This document shows, piece by piece, positions 1 through 8,705 of a stretch of DNA of 64,000 nucleotides. The translations under genes and the position numbers were made by a program. Each line of letters starts with the position of its first letter. Position 1 is the stretch's first letter. This DNA is from Planctomycetota bacterium (GTDB lineage Bacteria; Planctomycetota; UBA8742; UBA2392). The stretch spans positions 54,509 through 118,508 of the forward strand of contig JAIOJA010000071.1 of the NCBI GenBank assembly GCA_019912315.1, read 5' to 3'. Under the pieces are notes generated by a model. It saw nothing but the letters and a program-made list of their open reading frames with translations, was not told the origin of the DNA and made no database searches.

Positions 1-842
1 TGCAACAGTCCGTTCAGGAAGATGAACTCGGCGGTAACGACTGTCTCGTTGCCCCGCAGGTCTGTGTAGGTCATGAAGTACTGGTGGGTCTCATAGGGAC
101 GGTGAATGATGATGTGGTCAGGCTGGCGCCCCTGGAACCATGCGAACAGCTCATTGCGGGAGCGGGCATACAGCAGATCCTCTGCGATCAGGTAGTCGCC
201 GCTGCTGACCTTGCGGACGCCCTTGTAATCCGGGTCGCCGATCTTTTCACGGTGCGCAAGCTCTACATCGTTGAGGTCATCGCGGGCGTTTTCCGCCTGA
301 CGGCGGATTTCGTTTATGCCCATGCCCCGCTCGAGCACGGTGTCGAACTTGTCCATCAGGCGGGCTTCGAACTCCAGCAGGTCGCGCTCGCGTTCCTGCT
401 GGGCCATCGCGTGGGCGTTCCAACTCACCAGTTGATCGCCGCGGAACAGCAGCCAGAAGTTGGTTCGGCTTTCCGTGTTGTAGCGGCTGTAGAAGAGCAT
501 CGTCGTGTCGCCCTTCCTGGTCGTTTCGTCCGGCGCCTCAATAATACGGCGCTTGGCCGCGTCAACGCTGATGCCGCGCGCCAGTCGGTTGTTCAGGTCA
601 GCCCGGACGTCAATGCCGTTGCGGCGGATCCACTTGTCGCGCTCGAAATTATCCTCGATGTCCAGGAACGTCGTGCGCTCAAGGTCTGTCATCACCTGCA
701 AATAGCGGCTCCAGCGGCTCTTGGTCGGTGTTGACACCGAGCCGACAGTCTCCGGGCCGCGCCCGCGCACTTCGGGGCCGGACGAACACGCGCCGACCAG
801 CAGCGCCAGAGAAGACAGAAACAGCAGGACGCGGATACGCAT
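1..842 (-). CDS. Lipoprotein of unknown function, C-terminus cut by the window edge
   Basis: An open frame runs from an ATG at 842 to the window edge without a stop, giving at least 280 residues. It opens with an N-terminal signal of about 18 residues ending in a lipobox (LVGAC, Cys at residue 19), so it should be lipidated and face the periplasm. The mature part is charged and mixed, with an acidic and Arg-rich stretch around residues 150-205 (AQQERERDLL, then alternating acidic and basic residues) that may be helical. No enzyme motif or known family is recognised. Codon use resembles the neighbours. It lies divergent to the next gene, across about 150 bases. The product is known only as an exported lipoprotein; the true length cannot be seen. 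Confidence 0.75.
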   Translation of the reverse strand, partial: MRIRVLLFLSSLALLVGACSSGPEVRGRGPETVGSVSTPTKSRWSRYLQVMTDLERTTFLDIEDNFERDKWIRRNGIDVRADLNNRLARGISVDAAKRRIIEAPDETTRKGDTTMLFYSRYNTESRTNFWLLFRGDQLVSWNAHAMAQQERERDLLEFEARLMDKFDTVLERGMGINEIRRQAENARDDLNDVELAHREKIGDPDYKGVRKVSSGDYLIAEDLLYARSRNELFAWFQGRQPDHIIIHRPYETHQYFMTYTDLRGNETVVTAEFIFLNGLL

Positions 843-993
843 GCGTGTACACAGAAACAATGTCCGGGGGGTGCCTAAACTATAGCCGTGGGGTGTGGGG
901 GTGCAAGGGCTTCACCACCACAGCTTTGTCACCGGGGCTTTTGCAGTTGTGGGCGCCAACTATAGTGAAATAAGCAGCGCCGAGGACATTTCG

Positions 994-1479
994 ATGGAAA
1001 CCCGTTACCTGCCGGTCGGCACCCCCCTCATTGAGCAGGACGCCGAGTATCTCAGTCAGTTAATCGCCGCGCATGGCATTCCCTGCTGCCTTGCGCAGGC
1101 CCCGGACCACGAGCTCGCCGCCATCGGGCGTACGACCATCGTGACTGTGCAGCGCATGCACCAAGCATGGGCCCTCGAAATTCGCGCCAACGAGTTCGCC
1201 GAGCCCGGCGCGGAAGGCGAGGTCAACGTCGAGACCATTGAGAAAAAGGCCCATAAACGCCCGCTCATGCGCACGTTGTTTCTGGGCGCGGCCGGAACGA
1301 TGATGGGGCTGCGCGTCGGCGTCAAGTTGCGTGGCGGCGCGTGGGGGACGCTGCTGGTGGGGGGTGCCATGGGTTTGCTGGCCATGCTTGCCAGCGTGAT
1401 GTTCGGGGGCGGCGAGCGCAATCAATCGCCCGAAGACAGCCAGGTCAGCGAAACCGTTGACGAGCCCGAAAAAAAGTAG
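994..1479 (+). CDS. Small membrane protein, weakly DUF2007-like N-terminus
   Basis: The 161-residue protein starts at an ATG preceded by GAGGAC; an upstream in-frame ATG at 895 would add 33 residues that do not look like a protein start. Residues 1-65 form a soluble alpha/beta-looking domain with the pattern of a value-of-position sensor domain (VGTPLIEQDAEYLSQLIAAHG), faintly similar to DUF2007 signal-transducing proteins. A hydrophobic Gly/Met-rich segment at about 90-130 could span the membrane once or twice, followed by an acidic polar tail. It points toward and converges with the anti-sigma gene, whose stop is 9 bases away. Function is unknown and the DUF2007 comparison is weak. Confidence 0.6.
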   Translation: METRYLPVGTPLIEQDAEYLSQLIAAHGIPCCLAQAPDHELAAIGRTTIVTVQRMHQAWALEIRANEFAEPGAEGEVNVETIEKKAHKRPLMRTLFLGAAGTMMGLRVGVKLRGGAWGTLLVGGAMGLLAMLASVMFGGGERNQSPEDSQVSETVDEPEKK

Positions 1480-1487
1480 CCAGCGAT

Positions 1488-2387
1488 CTAGCGTAGCCTG
1501 AGATCGAGTTGTCTGCCGTTCCGGAACACCTTTACATTGAGCATGGCGGGGTCGCGACTCCAGCCCAGTGCGTTGGCAAGGTCGTTGTAGCTGCCGATCG
1601 CCGCGCCGTTGACTTCCACAACGACGTCGTCGGCGCGCAGATCGAGGCGTGAGGCGAGCGTCCTGACCGGCGTCTCGCCCTTCAGCAGTGTCGAAATGAC
1701 TTCGTCAACGCGCAGGGCGGCGCCGTCCGCGAGCCCCAGCATACGGGCTTCGGCCGGCGGCAACGGACTGAACAGCGCCCCGAATTCGAGGAAGGCTCCG
1801 GGATCGCCGCCGAAATCGCTGAATTGCGCGGCCCGCTGCTGCGGGTCGCTTTCGACTTTCGCACGCAGCTCGGCGCCCCGTGAGAGAGCGCCGCTTGCTG
1901 AGATTCGCGCCTCGAATATTCCGATGGTAGTCACGCGAGCCTCGAAGCCATTCGCGCCGATCAACTTGTCGCCAACGCGCAAGCCGTCCTTGGCGCCCGC
2001 GTCGATCAATAGCCCGTCGCCGCTGGTTCCGCGCACGTAGGCGACGATTTCCGGAAAGCCCTGCTCGCGGCGGATGTCCAGCTGGGTCCCGCGCGGGGCA
2101 TCGTCATCAACACGCGCGACCGGTGGGGGCGAAGTTTCAGGCTGCACCGGCTTGTTGCCGCCGTCGATGATGAAAAGAGTGATCACAACCGCAGCAGCCG
2201 CGCCGATCAGCGGCGCAAGCCAGCGCAAGGGGATGACCTTGCCCTCTGGCTGACGGGCTTGCAGGCGCGCCAGCACAGCGTCGGCCCCGGCGCGGGAATC
2301 GACGGGCGGCGGCGCGTGCTTCTGGAGCAGCGCGACCATTTCGCGCCCTTCATGCGTATGGTCAAAGTTTTCGAGATCGTCGCTCAT
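1488..2387 (-). CDS. Membrane-anchored anti-sigma-like protein with MreC-like and PDZ domains
   Basis: The 299-residue protein starts with a short cytoplasmic segment (1-53) and one TM helix at about 55-75 (WLAPLIGAAAAVVITLFI). The periplasmic part has a small beta domain at about 110-170 that reads like the MreC fold (LIDAGAKDGLRVGDKLI) and a C-terminal PDZ domain at about 205-299 (ADDVVVEVNGAAIGSYNDL). Its ATG overlaps the stop of the ECF sigma gene by four bases, so the two are translationally coupled; this is the usual position of an anti-sigma factor. No Cys/His zinc motif is seen in the cytoplasmic segment, so sigma binding is inferred from context only. A PDZ sensor suggests control by periplasmic protein ends or by proteolysis. 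Confidence 0.65.
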   Translation of the reverse strand: MSDDLENFDHTHEGREMVALLQKHAPPPVDSRAGADAVLARLQARQPEGKVIPLRWLAPLIGAAAAVVITLFIIDGGNKPVQPETSPPPVARVDDDAPRGTQLDIRREQGFPEIVAYVRGTSGDGLLIDAGAKDGLRVGDKLIGANGFEARVTTIGIFEARISASGALSRGAELRAKVESDPQQRAAQFSDFGGDPGAFLEFGALFSPLPPAEARMLGLADGAALRVDEVISTLLKGETPVRTLASRLDLRADDVVVEVNGAAIGSYNDLANALGWSRDPAMLNVKVFRNGRQLDLRLR

Positions 2388-2935
2388 GCCGTTTCGTTTT
2401 TCGCGTCATAGCCTTCGCGCAGGCGTTTGAGGGCGCGGCAGACTCGCTGGTACAGCGCCGCGGCGCTGACACCCGTTCGCTTCGCCATTTCCTCGTATTC
2501 GAGTTCTTCCCAGTACCGCATCAGCAACGCCTCGCGCATGTCGTCCGGCAGCTCGTTGAGGGCTGCCATCAACTCGGCCTTTTCTTCGTCGGCCACCATG
2601 GGCAGGTGCGGTGCGTCATCCTCATTCACGGTTTCGGGCACGTTTTCGACCCTGACCATGCGCCTGTGTTTGCGTATGTGTTTCAGCGCTGTGTCCCGCG
2701 CGATCCGCCAGACCCAACCTGTGAAGGCTGCGGGCTCACGCAGTTTTTCGAGCTTCTGAAACACCTGGACGAACGTTTCCTGCGCCATTTCCTCCGCGTC
2801 GCCGGCATTGCCAAGCACGGCATAGGCGCTGGCGAAGGCGGCCCGGAAGTGGCGCTGTACCAACTCACCGAATGCCGCTTGGTCGCCCCGCTTGGCCGCG
2901 ATGATCAAAGCCTCGTCGTCGGGTGCGCCGGTCAC
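2384..2935 (-). CDS. ECF-family RNA polymerase sigma factor
   Basis: The product is about 183 residues from a GTG at 2935; an ATG at 3043 would add 36 Pro/Arg-rich residues that ECF proteins usually lack and has a poorly spaced Shine-Dalgarno, but it cannot be ruled out. Region 2 is clear (AGDAEEMAQETFVQVFQKL, then FTGWVWRIARDTALKHIRKH) and region 4 follows (LPDDMREALLMRYWEELEYEEMA, then a helix-turn-helix ending RALKRLREG). These are the two domains that bind the -10 and -35 elements. The stop overlaps the start of the membrane anti-sigma-like gene. The divergent YkgJ-type gene begins about 185 bases away. Confidence 0.9.
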   Translation of the reverse strand: MTGAPDDEALIIAAKRGDQAAFGELVQRHFRAAFASAYAVLGNAGDAEEMAQETFVQVFQKLEKLREPAAFTGWVWRIARDTALKHIRKHRRMVRVENVPETVNEDDAPHLPMVADEEKAELMAALNELPDDMREALLMRYWEELEYEEMAKRTGVSAAALYQRVCRALKRLREGYDAKNETA

Positions 2936-3119
2936 GTTTGTCCGTTTAGAAGTTTCATTGGCAATTGGCTTCTGACGGGGATTCCCCGAAATTCTTCGGC
3001 CGGGCTGCAGGGGCCATGCAAGGCTGATTTCAGGGCTGCTCATGCCCTTCTAACGTCTGAATCGCCGGTTGGTTCTGTCGCCTCTGCCATCCGTGCCGCG
3101 CCAACACTATGCTGAGCCG

Positions 3120-3611
3120 ATGCCCGATAGGAAAGACAAGGCCGCCGAGATGCTGCGTTTAAAACGCGCCGGGCGCTGGTATGAACAGGGCGTGCACTTC
3201 CGTTGCCAGGCGCCGGAGTGCAGCCAGTGTTGCAGCGGGCAGCGCGGGGAAGGCTACGTGTGGCTGAGTGCCGAGGAGATGCAGAACATCGCCAGCTTCC
3301 TGGATATGGAGTTCGAGAAGTTCACCCGGCGCTACATACGGCAGATTGACTACGCCTACAGCCTGATCGAGAAACCGAACAAGGACTGCGTGTTTCTCGA
3401 AAATGGCGGTTGCAGCATTTATGACGTGCGCCCGACCCAATGCAGGACATATCCGTTCTGGCCTGACATCATGCGCGCGCCGGAAGTCTGGCATCGCGAG
3501 GCCGAACAGTGCCCGGGCATCGGCGTTGAAGACGCGCCGGTCAGCGCCGAAGAGATTGACGAGCAGTTGGAGATTGACCGCGCGGGTCGCCGCCGCGCCG
3601 GGATTGAATAA
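3120..3611 (+). CDS. YkgJ-family cysteine-cluster protein
   Basis: This 163-residue protein carries the YkgJ/UPF0153 pattern: an N-terminal cluster (CQAPECSQCCSG) at about 32-43, a central CVFLENGGCSIYDVRPTQCR, and a later Cys (EQCPG). The conserved Cys residues are thought to bind an iron-sulfur or zinc centre; the reaction is not known for the family. The ATG at 3120 was chosen because the family starts shortly before the Cys cluster; an in-frame ATG at 3069 gives a non-conserved extension. The next gene, maf, begins four bases after the stop, so they are probably cotranscribed. Confidence 0.85.
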   Translation: MPDRKDKAAEMLRLKRAGRWYEQGVHFRCQAPECSQCCSGQRGEGYVWLSAEEMQNIASFLDMEFEKFTRRYIRQIDYAYSLIEKPNKDCVFLENGGCSIYDVRPTQCRTYPFWPDIMRAPEVWHREAEQCPGIGVEDAPVSAEEIDEQLEIDRAGRRRAGIE

Positions 3612-3615
3612 CGAG

Positions 3616-4206
3616 ATGAACACCATGCCTTTGCTTGTGCGACCAATTGTGTTGGGCTCGGGATCCAAGTACCGGGCGGATTTGCTGCGCGATGCCGGCG
3701 TAGAGTTTCGTGTCGTCGTCAGTGACATTGACGAATCCCTGCAACCCGTGACGGCACCCGAGACTTACGCGCGCGCGCTGGCGACGCGCAAAGCCCAGGC
3801 GGTCGCCCAGAAGGTTGAGCGCGGGGCGCTGGTGATCGGCGCGGACACCATCTGCGCCGTCGAGGGCGAGATTGTTGGCAAACCTGCGGACGCCGCAGAC
3901 GCGCGGCGCATGATCGCGCGTTCGTGCGCGGTTGGCTTGCAGCAGGTGATCACGGGTGTATGCGTGTTCGATACAGACACGATGGAGTCGATCGCGTTTG
4001 CGGAAACCAGTCTGGTGGACATGCTGCCGGCAACCGAGCAGCAGATCGAGGAATACGTCGCCAGCGGCGAGCCCATGGGCAAATGCGGCGCCCTGTGCAT
4101 TGAAAGCGGCAAAAGTTTCGTCAAGGAATACCGAGGCAGCTACGCCAACATCATGGGGCTACCCATTGAGCGCCTGCTGTTGCTCCTGTTCAAGCTGGAT
4201 GTCTAA
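3616..4206 (+). CDS. maf: Maf-family nucleoside triphosphate pyrophosphatase
   Basis: Maf proteins hydrolyse non-canonical or pyrimidine NTPs to monophosphates in the cytoplasm and were first linked to septum formation. The 196 residues show the family start (IVLGSGSKYRADLLRDAG), the FRVVVSDIDES segment, ATRKAQAVAQK, the catalytic loop GADTICAVEGEIVGKPADAADA, the conserved ITGVCVFDTDT and the C-terminal ESGKSFVKEYRGSYANIMGLP. The length is normal. It follows the YkgJ-type gene by four bases and converges on the DedA gene; a ten-base-pair imperfect hairpin lies between them. Confidence 0.9.
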   Translation: MNTMPLLVRPIVLGSGSKYRADLLRDAGVEFRVVVSDIDESLQPVTAPETYARALATRKAQAVAQKVERGALVIGADTICAVEGEIVGKPADAADARRMIARSCAVGLQQVITGVCVFDTDTMESIAFAETSLVDMLPATEQQIEEYVASGEPMGKCGALCIESGKSFVKEYRGSYANIMGLPIERLLLLLFKLDV

Positions 4207-4235
4207 GCGATCCGACACTTGCGCCGGGTCGCTTA
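4204..4235. terminator. Hairpin between convergent maf and DedA genes
   Basis: TAAGCGATCC and GGGTCGCTTA can pair over ten positions with one G-T wobble and a 12-base loop. It sits across the maf stop and just before the DedA stop. There is no clear T-run on either strand, so a bidirectional terminator is only a guess. Confidence 0.4.
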
Positions 4236-5060
4236 GCCACGCGACACGTCTGAGTCGCCGGGCGGCGTAATGATCCCGGACGGCGAGGGATTGCGTGAGG
4301 AAAGGCGAATCTCCGCTTCGATTTGCTCCGCGTCGCGCCGGGCGCGCTTCTTTGCCCGCAGCTTCACCACAATCAGAAAGATCACGACGGCCGCCACGCC
4401 GCCCGCCAGCAGCCCGCCGCCCACGTTGCGAGAGGCCGAATCCAGCCACTCGCGACCGTAGATCGCCGCCAGTGCGCCCAGCGTAAGCCAGATCGGAATG
4501 CTTATGAAGCAACCCAGGAAGTCGAACAGCAGGAACTTGGGCAGTGGCATGCGCATCGTGCCGGCGCTGAAGAATGTCACGAAGCGCACGCCGGCAACCT
4601 GGCGCCCTAGAAACACCGTCCAGTTGCCGTAATTGTCGAACCAGCCCTGCACGCGCCTCATGCGCTTTTCCGTCAATATCTTGCGCATGAACTTGAAACG
4701 GTCCCGTATGCCGAAGCCGAATTTGCGCCCCAGAAACCAGGCACCCGAATCGCCAACCAGGTTCGCCAGAGTGCAGGCGAAAAACGCCCCCACAAAGTAA
4801 AACCACACGAACTCATCGCCGCCCTGCTTGTAGGCGCTGAAGCCTGCAAGCGTCAGCCAGATGTCCTCAGGGGTCGGCAGCCCGATGCCCGTGGCCGCCA
4901 GAATCAGCATGATCACCGGCCAGATCGTGCTTGCGTGCTCGCGGTTCCAGGCGGGATCAAACAGGGTTGCGTACAGGGCCTCGAGCCAGCCAGCCTGCCC
5001 GAGGAACTCGTTCAGAGCCTCTGAGGTGGTGGTCAGCAGAGTATGCAGCAGCGGCAGCAA
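4233..5060 (-). CDS. DedA-family (SNARE-associated/VTT) membrane protein
   Basis: The 275-residue integral membrane protein has the DedA/VTT layout: a first hydrophobic stretch around 50-75 with the amphipathic loop ATGIGLPTPEDIW, a second with ANLVGDSGAWFLGRKFG, the conserved FLGRQVAGVRF segment near 155-165 followed by FFSAGTMRMP, and C-terminal TM helices. DedA proteins are inner-membrane lipid or undecaprenyl-phosphate transport-like proteins. The last 45 residues are charged and polar, an unconserved cytosolic tail. It is convergent with maf and about 74 bases downstream of the next minus-strand gene. Confidence 0.88.
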   Translation of the reverse strand: MLPLLHTLLTTTSEALNEFLGQAGWLEALYATLFDPAWNREHASTIWPVIMLILAATGIGLPTPEDIWLTLAGFSAYKQGGDEFVWFYFVGAFFACTLANLVGDSGAWFLGRKFGFGIRDRFKFMRKILTEKRMRRVQGWFDNYGNWTVFLGRQVAGVRFVTFFSAGTMRMPLPKFLLFDFLGCFISIPIWLTLGALAAIYGREWLDSASRNVGGGLLAGGVAAVVIFLIVVKLRAKKRARRDAEQIEAEIRLSSRNPSPSGIITPPGDSDVSRG

Positions 5061-5134
5061 GACGGCGTGTCCCCGGTCAGCGGCAGTGGCACTATGCCAG
5101 CGCGAGGCGGCAGACGCACCAGTGCGCTCTGTGA

Positions 5135-5563
5135 CTAATCATGTTCCTCGGGGGGCAGGTCGGCGCACAGGGTGCCGATTGCCGTCAACCAGCTTCCGCC
5201 GCGATAGTCCGTGGCCGTCTGGGGCAGGTTCAGGCGCACGCCCACGGTTGGCTCGGCATCCAGCTTGATGACCTGATGGTCCATGCTGTCCCAGGTGCGT
5301 CCGGTAGCTTTGATGGTGTCGCCGGCGTCATCGGGCTTCTCTATGTGGAAAGTGGGCTCGCCGGGGTTGGCGTACTCGACCTTGCCACTGGCTTCGATGG
5401 TAAGGGCGACGGGGTAGCTCTGGCCCTCGACAAGCAGTCCGTCGGCAAGGGTTGCGTCGGCGTAACACTTGGCATGGTAAGTGTTTCCGTTGAGGCGGAA
5501 AGTCAAGTTGCCGGGCTTGTCAGTCCTGGCGGTGTAATGCACGATTTCGACAGTGTGTACCAT
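5135..5563 (-). CDS. Conserved-looking hypothetical protein
   Basis: A 142-residue soluble protein starts at ATG 5563, preceded by GAGGTC at suitable spacing; an ATG further upstream at 5614 adds 17 residues with no good ribosome site. It looks beta-rich (VHTVEIVHYTARTDKPGNLT, then alternating polar and hydrophobic strands) and has two Cys (KCYADATL and GTLCADLP). There is no signal peptide or TM segment. I do not recognise the family. It is transcribed toward the DedA gene, and divergently from the double-PDZ gene. Confidence 0.6.
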   Translation of the reverse strand: MVHTVEIVHYTARTDKPGNLTFRLNGNTYHAKCYADATLADGLLVEGQSYPVALTIEASGKVEYANPGEPTFHIEKPDDAGDTIKATGRTWDSMDHQVIKLDAEPTVGVRLNLPQTATDYRGGSWLTAIGTLCADLPPEEHD

Positions 5564-5677
5564 TGGATGACCTCGCGGCAGAGTCTGCCAAAGGGTGTGG
5601 ACAAGTCCAGCCAAACCGTTCGCGCAACGGGACGTTCATCCGTATAGTTAACGGTTCAATATCTTACGGAGCCTCGA

Positions 5678-6565
5678 ATGCGAATTGCCGGTCTTGTGTT
5701 TGCCGCCCTGGCGCTGGTCCTGTCCGCGAACACCCTGTGTGCGCAGTCCGACAGCGCGTGGCTGGGTGTGGCGCTGGAAGTCGTTGAAGGAAGTGACGCC
5801 AAGAAACTGGGCATTGAAGGTGGACTGAAAGTCACCCGCGTTGACGACAAGTCGCCCGCCAAAGAAGCCGGGCTGGAAGTCGGTGACGTGATTCTGTCGG
5901 CCGGCGAGAACTCCGTCACCAGCATTGAACAAATGCGAACGCTGATGGGGGACAAGCGCCCCGGCGACCTGCTGAGCCTGGGCGTACGCCGCAGTAACGG
6001 GCGCAACGAGCCGATGCTGATCACGCTTGGTTCAACGGCGGACAAGGACGACAAGTTCGCTGACGATGCCCGCGTCAAGGAGTTGCGCGACCGTCTGCGC
6101 GACCTGGATGCCGAGCGACGCAAGATTCGTGAGCAGCTGGACGAAAGGCTTGAGGAGCTGCGCAAGGGCAAGGCTGACAAGGAAACGCAGCCGGCGCCGG
6201 AGCGCGCCCCCGACCCGACTCCGGAAGTAAAGCCCGAGACCCACAAGCCCGATCGCGTTGATGTCAAAGTGACGGTGGGCGCCAGTTTCGTGAACCTGAC
6301 GCTTGAGGAATCGACCCAGGCCGGCATTGAGGGCGGCGTTCGCGTCACCAAGGTCAGCAACGGCGGCGCCGCCGCTGAGGCGGGGCTGGAACTCGATGAT
6401 ATTGTGCTGTCGGTGGACAAGACGGTGATTACCGGAACCGGCGAATTGCGCACATTGCTGGCGGACCGCAAGCCGGGCGATCATCTGTCGATCGAGATTG
6501 TCCGCGACGGCAAGCGCAAAACCCTTACGCTGGTGCTGCGCGCAAAGAACGCAAACGGACGCTGA
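5678..6565 (+). CDS. Exported protein with two PDZ domains joined by a coiled coil
   Basis: A Sec signal peptide (about 1-22, ending TLCAQS) precedes two PDZ domains, at about 28-117 (SPAKEAGLEVGDVILSAGE) and 205-288 (GGAAAEAGLELDDIVLSVD). They are separated by a charged coiled coil (RVKELRDRLRDLDAERRKI) and a Pro-rich linker. No protease domain is present, so it is likely a periplasmic adaptor that binds protein C-termini or secretion components. It is followed after 19 bases by the GspK-like gene, which fits a secretion-system adaptor such as GspC. The start has ACGGAG upstream. Confidence 0.8.
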   Translation: MRIAGLVFAALALVLSANTLCAQSDSAWLGVALEVVEGSDAKKLGIEGGLKVTRVDDKSPAKEAGLEVGDVILSAGENSVTSIEQMRTLMGDKRPGDLLSLGVRRSNGRNEPMLITLGSTADKDDKFADDARVKELRDRLRDLDAERRKIREQLDERLEELRKGKADKETQPAPERAPDPTPEVKPETHKPDRVDVKVTVGASFVNLTLEESTQAGIEGGVRVTKVSNGGAAAEAGLELDDIVLSVDKTVITGTGELRTLLADRKPGDHLSIEIVRDGKRKTLTLVLRAKNANGR

Positions 6566-6584
6566 ATTCAGGCGTTAAGTATTC

Positions 6585-8090
6585 ATGCCAGACAGCCCGA
6601 CAATCGGCGGCAAGGCGCGAGCCCGCAAACGCGGGTTTGCCCTTTTAATCGTGATGATCCTGATCATTCTGCTGGCGGTGATCATCACGGCGTTTGTGCA
6701 GGACGTGTGGCGTGAGGTTTCCGTCTCACAGAACGTCCGCGACGACGTCCGCGCCGACTATCTGGCGCAGATGGGGCTGGTGCGCGGGCAGGTCATTCTG
6801 CGCCTGGACGACAACGCCGACTTTGACAGCCTGAACGAGCCCTGGGCGCAGCCTGTCCCCTGGGATGGCGAAACCTGGGGCGCTGAAGGCAGCGACTCCG
6901 CGGGCGAGAGCCCCAGCGTTACCCCGCCGGAAATCCTGATCACGGACGAAGAGCGCAAGTTCAACCTGCTGACGCTCGTGCGCGGCAACGCCACGCAGAA
7001 GGAAAAGGCCAAGGAAGTTCTCACCCGCCTGATCCAGATCTGCCGGCGCGAAGACGAACGCCTTGAACTCGACGGCGAGTCGCGCAGTGTGCGCCGCATT
7101 GGCGAAGACGCGGCCGCAAACACCGACACCCTGCTTCGTAACCTGGTCAAGTATCTCGAAGAGCGCGAAAGCGAAGACTCGGATGAGCTTGAGTTCAACG
7201 CCGATCCCACTGCCAAGCCCGATGTTCGCGGCATGAAGAAGCAGACGCCTTATGAAATGCTGACGGTCGGGGAGCTGCTTCAGGTGGAGGGCTGGACCAA
7301 TGAGTTGCTGTACGGCCCGCTGCGCAAGGCCGACGAGGGACTGAGTTCCCGCGGCGGTGACGACAGTGACGACGAACAGTACACGGACTGGCGCGACCTG
7401 TCCGACCAGGAGAAGTTTGAGCAGCGCCGCACGTCCATCGAAAACGTGGACGAACAGTCCATGAGCCCGGACCCGCTTCCGCTGATTAGCTTCATAACGC
7501 TGTATTCGACAGGCTTCATCAACATCAACACGTGCTCGCGCGAGGTGCTGCTGGCGCTCGACAAGGACCTGACCTGGGATGTCGTTGAGCAGATCATGAC
7601 CGCCCGCGAAGCCGACCGGCAGGACGTCGCCGCCGCCGAGGAAAATGGAGGCGTACTTCCCGAAGAGGAAGAGCCTCTGCCCGTAGAGGGCGAGCAGCCG
7701 GCCGAGGACGAGGACAAAGCCTCCTTCCGGCCGCAGGACCTGGCGAGTTTCCAGGCGTTCGTTTCCCGCGTGAACAACCAGACGGCCGAGGAAGGTGAGC
7801 CCCCGCCTGCGATCGAAGGTCTGACGGAGGAAATCTACAACCGGTTTCGTCCCTGGCTGGTGACGCGCTCGACCGTGTTTGTGGTGGAATCTTCTGCAAC
7901 CGTGGGCAAGGTGACCCACTCGATCCGCGCGGTCTTTCGTCGCACCCAGGCGCAGGCCGCCCCTCAGCCGGCGCAGCCTGCTGAGGGGGAGACGCCCGCG
8001 CAGCCGGAAGTTCCGCCCGAAGACGCCCTGCCGACAGAGCCTTCCATGAACCTCACCCTGCTGTTCCGCGACATCGTGATCGGCGGGTAA
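6585..8090 (+). CDS. GspK-like minor pseudopilin / type II secretion component
   Basis: The 501-residue protein has a short basic leader and a prepilin-type cleavage site at about residue 17 (RKRGFALLIVMILIILL), then a 20-residue hydrophobic helix. The conserved GspK segment follows (DYLAQMGLVRGQVIL). Later the family landmarks LITDEERKFNLLTL and GFININTCSREVLLALD appear; the latter resembles the helix-hairpin-helix-like GspK repeat. As in GspK, the Glu at position +5 of ordinary pilins is absent. Two acidic low-complexity inserts (about 345-380 and the C-terminal third) are extra. It follows the PDZ gene and may act with it; no other gsp gene is in the window. Confidence 0.8.
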   Translation: MPDSPTIGGKARARKRGFALLIVMILIILLAVIITAFVQDVWREVSVSQNVRDDVRADYLAQMGLVRGQVILRLDDNADFDSLNEPWAQPVPWDGETWGAEGSDSAGESPSVTPPEILITDEERKFNLLTLVRGNATQKEKAKEVLTRLIQICRREDERLELDGESRSVRRIGEDAAANTDTLLRNLVKYLEERESEDSDELEFNADPTAKPDVRGMKKQTPYEMLTVGELLQVEGWTNELLYGPLRKADEGLSSRGGDDSDDEQYTDWRDLSDQEKFEQRRTSIENVDEQSMSPDPLPLISFITLYSTGFININTCSREVLLALDKDLTWDVVEQIMTAREADRQDVAAAEENGGVLPEEEEPLPVEGEQPAEDEDKASFRPQDLASFQAFVSRVNNQTAEEGEPPPAIEGLTEEIYNRFRPWLVTRSTVFVVESSATVGKVTHSIRAVFRRTQAQAAPQPAQPAEGETPAQPEVPPEDALPTEPSMNLTLLFRDIVIGG

Positions 8091-8098
8091 CGGCTTGG

Positions 8099-8683
8099 CT
8101 AATTCGACGGCGGAGGGTCGCCAAGCCCAAGCTGTCGCTTTAGATCCGCAAGTTCCGCGCGCAGTGCCGCGAGTTCTTCATCGCGGGCGTCGCCCTTCTT
8201 TTCGATCTCGTTCAGGCGGGTTTCCTGCGCGTCGATGCGCTCACCCTGCGCCTTCAACTGGTTCCGGATTTCGTCGCGCTCTTTCTTCGCCTTGTCCAAT
8301 TCATCCTGCTGGGTTTGCAGCTTCGCGGTGATGGCGTCGCGCTCGGATTTCGCCGACTTCAACTCTTCCATCGTGGTGGCGTCGTTTTCCTCAAGCTTCT
8401 GGATCACCTTTTCCTGCTGTCCGGCCTTGAGTTGCAGTGCCACCACGTCGTCTTCAAGCACCGAGATTTTGGCGCTCTGGATGCGGTCGCTGTCCTTGAG
8501 TTCGGTTACATCCTTCTTGGTTTCCGCCTGGTCAGCCTGTAGCTCAATGATGTCCTGTTTGGTCGCCTTTTCCTCGACCTTGACCTCATTTTGAATGCGA
8601 TCGTAAATCAGGTAGCCGGTACCGCCGGCGAGCGCGAGCACGATGATCACCAGCCCGCCCGTCAGCAGCTTGATGTTATTCAT
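8099..8683 (-). CDS. Membrane-anchored coiled-coil protein
   Basis: A TM helix at about 4-27 (LLTGGLVIIVLALAGGTGYL) is followed by about 150 residues of heptad-rich, highly charged coiled coil ending in a Pro-rich tail. The protein has 194 residues from ATG 8683, which has AGGAG eight bases upstream; an upstream ATG at 8725 lies inside the previous gene and lacks a ribosome site. No catalytic motif is seen. It is the last gene of the nusB-ftsY operon, and converges with the GspK-like gene. It probably acts as a structural or tethering protein; function unknown. Confidence 0.7.
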   Translation of the reverse strand: MNNIKLLTGGLVIIVLALAGGTGYLIYDRIQNEVKVEEKATKQDIIELQADQAETKKDVTELKDSDRIQSAKISVLEDDVVALQLKAGQQEKVIQKLEENDATTMEELKSAKSERDAITAKLQTQQDELDKAKKERDEIRNQLKAQGERIDAQETRLNEIEKKGDARDEELAALRAELADLKRQLGLGDPPPSN

Positions 8684-8705
8684 GGCCGGTCTCCTTGCTC
8701 GATAG

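Noticed and set aside
84..734. 216-codon plus-strand frame
   Set aside because: Opposite the edge-truncated lipoprotein, which has a proper lipobox signal.
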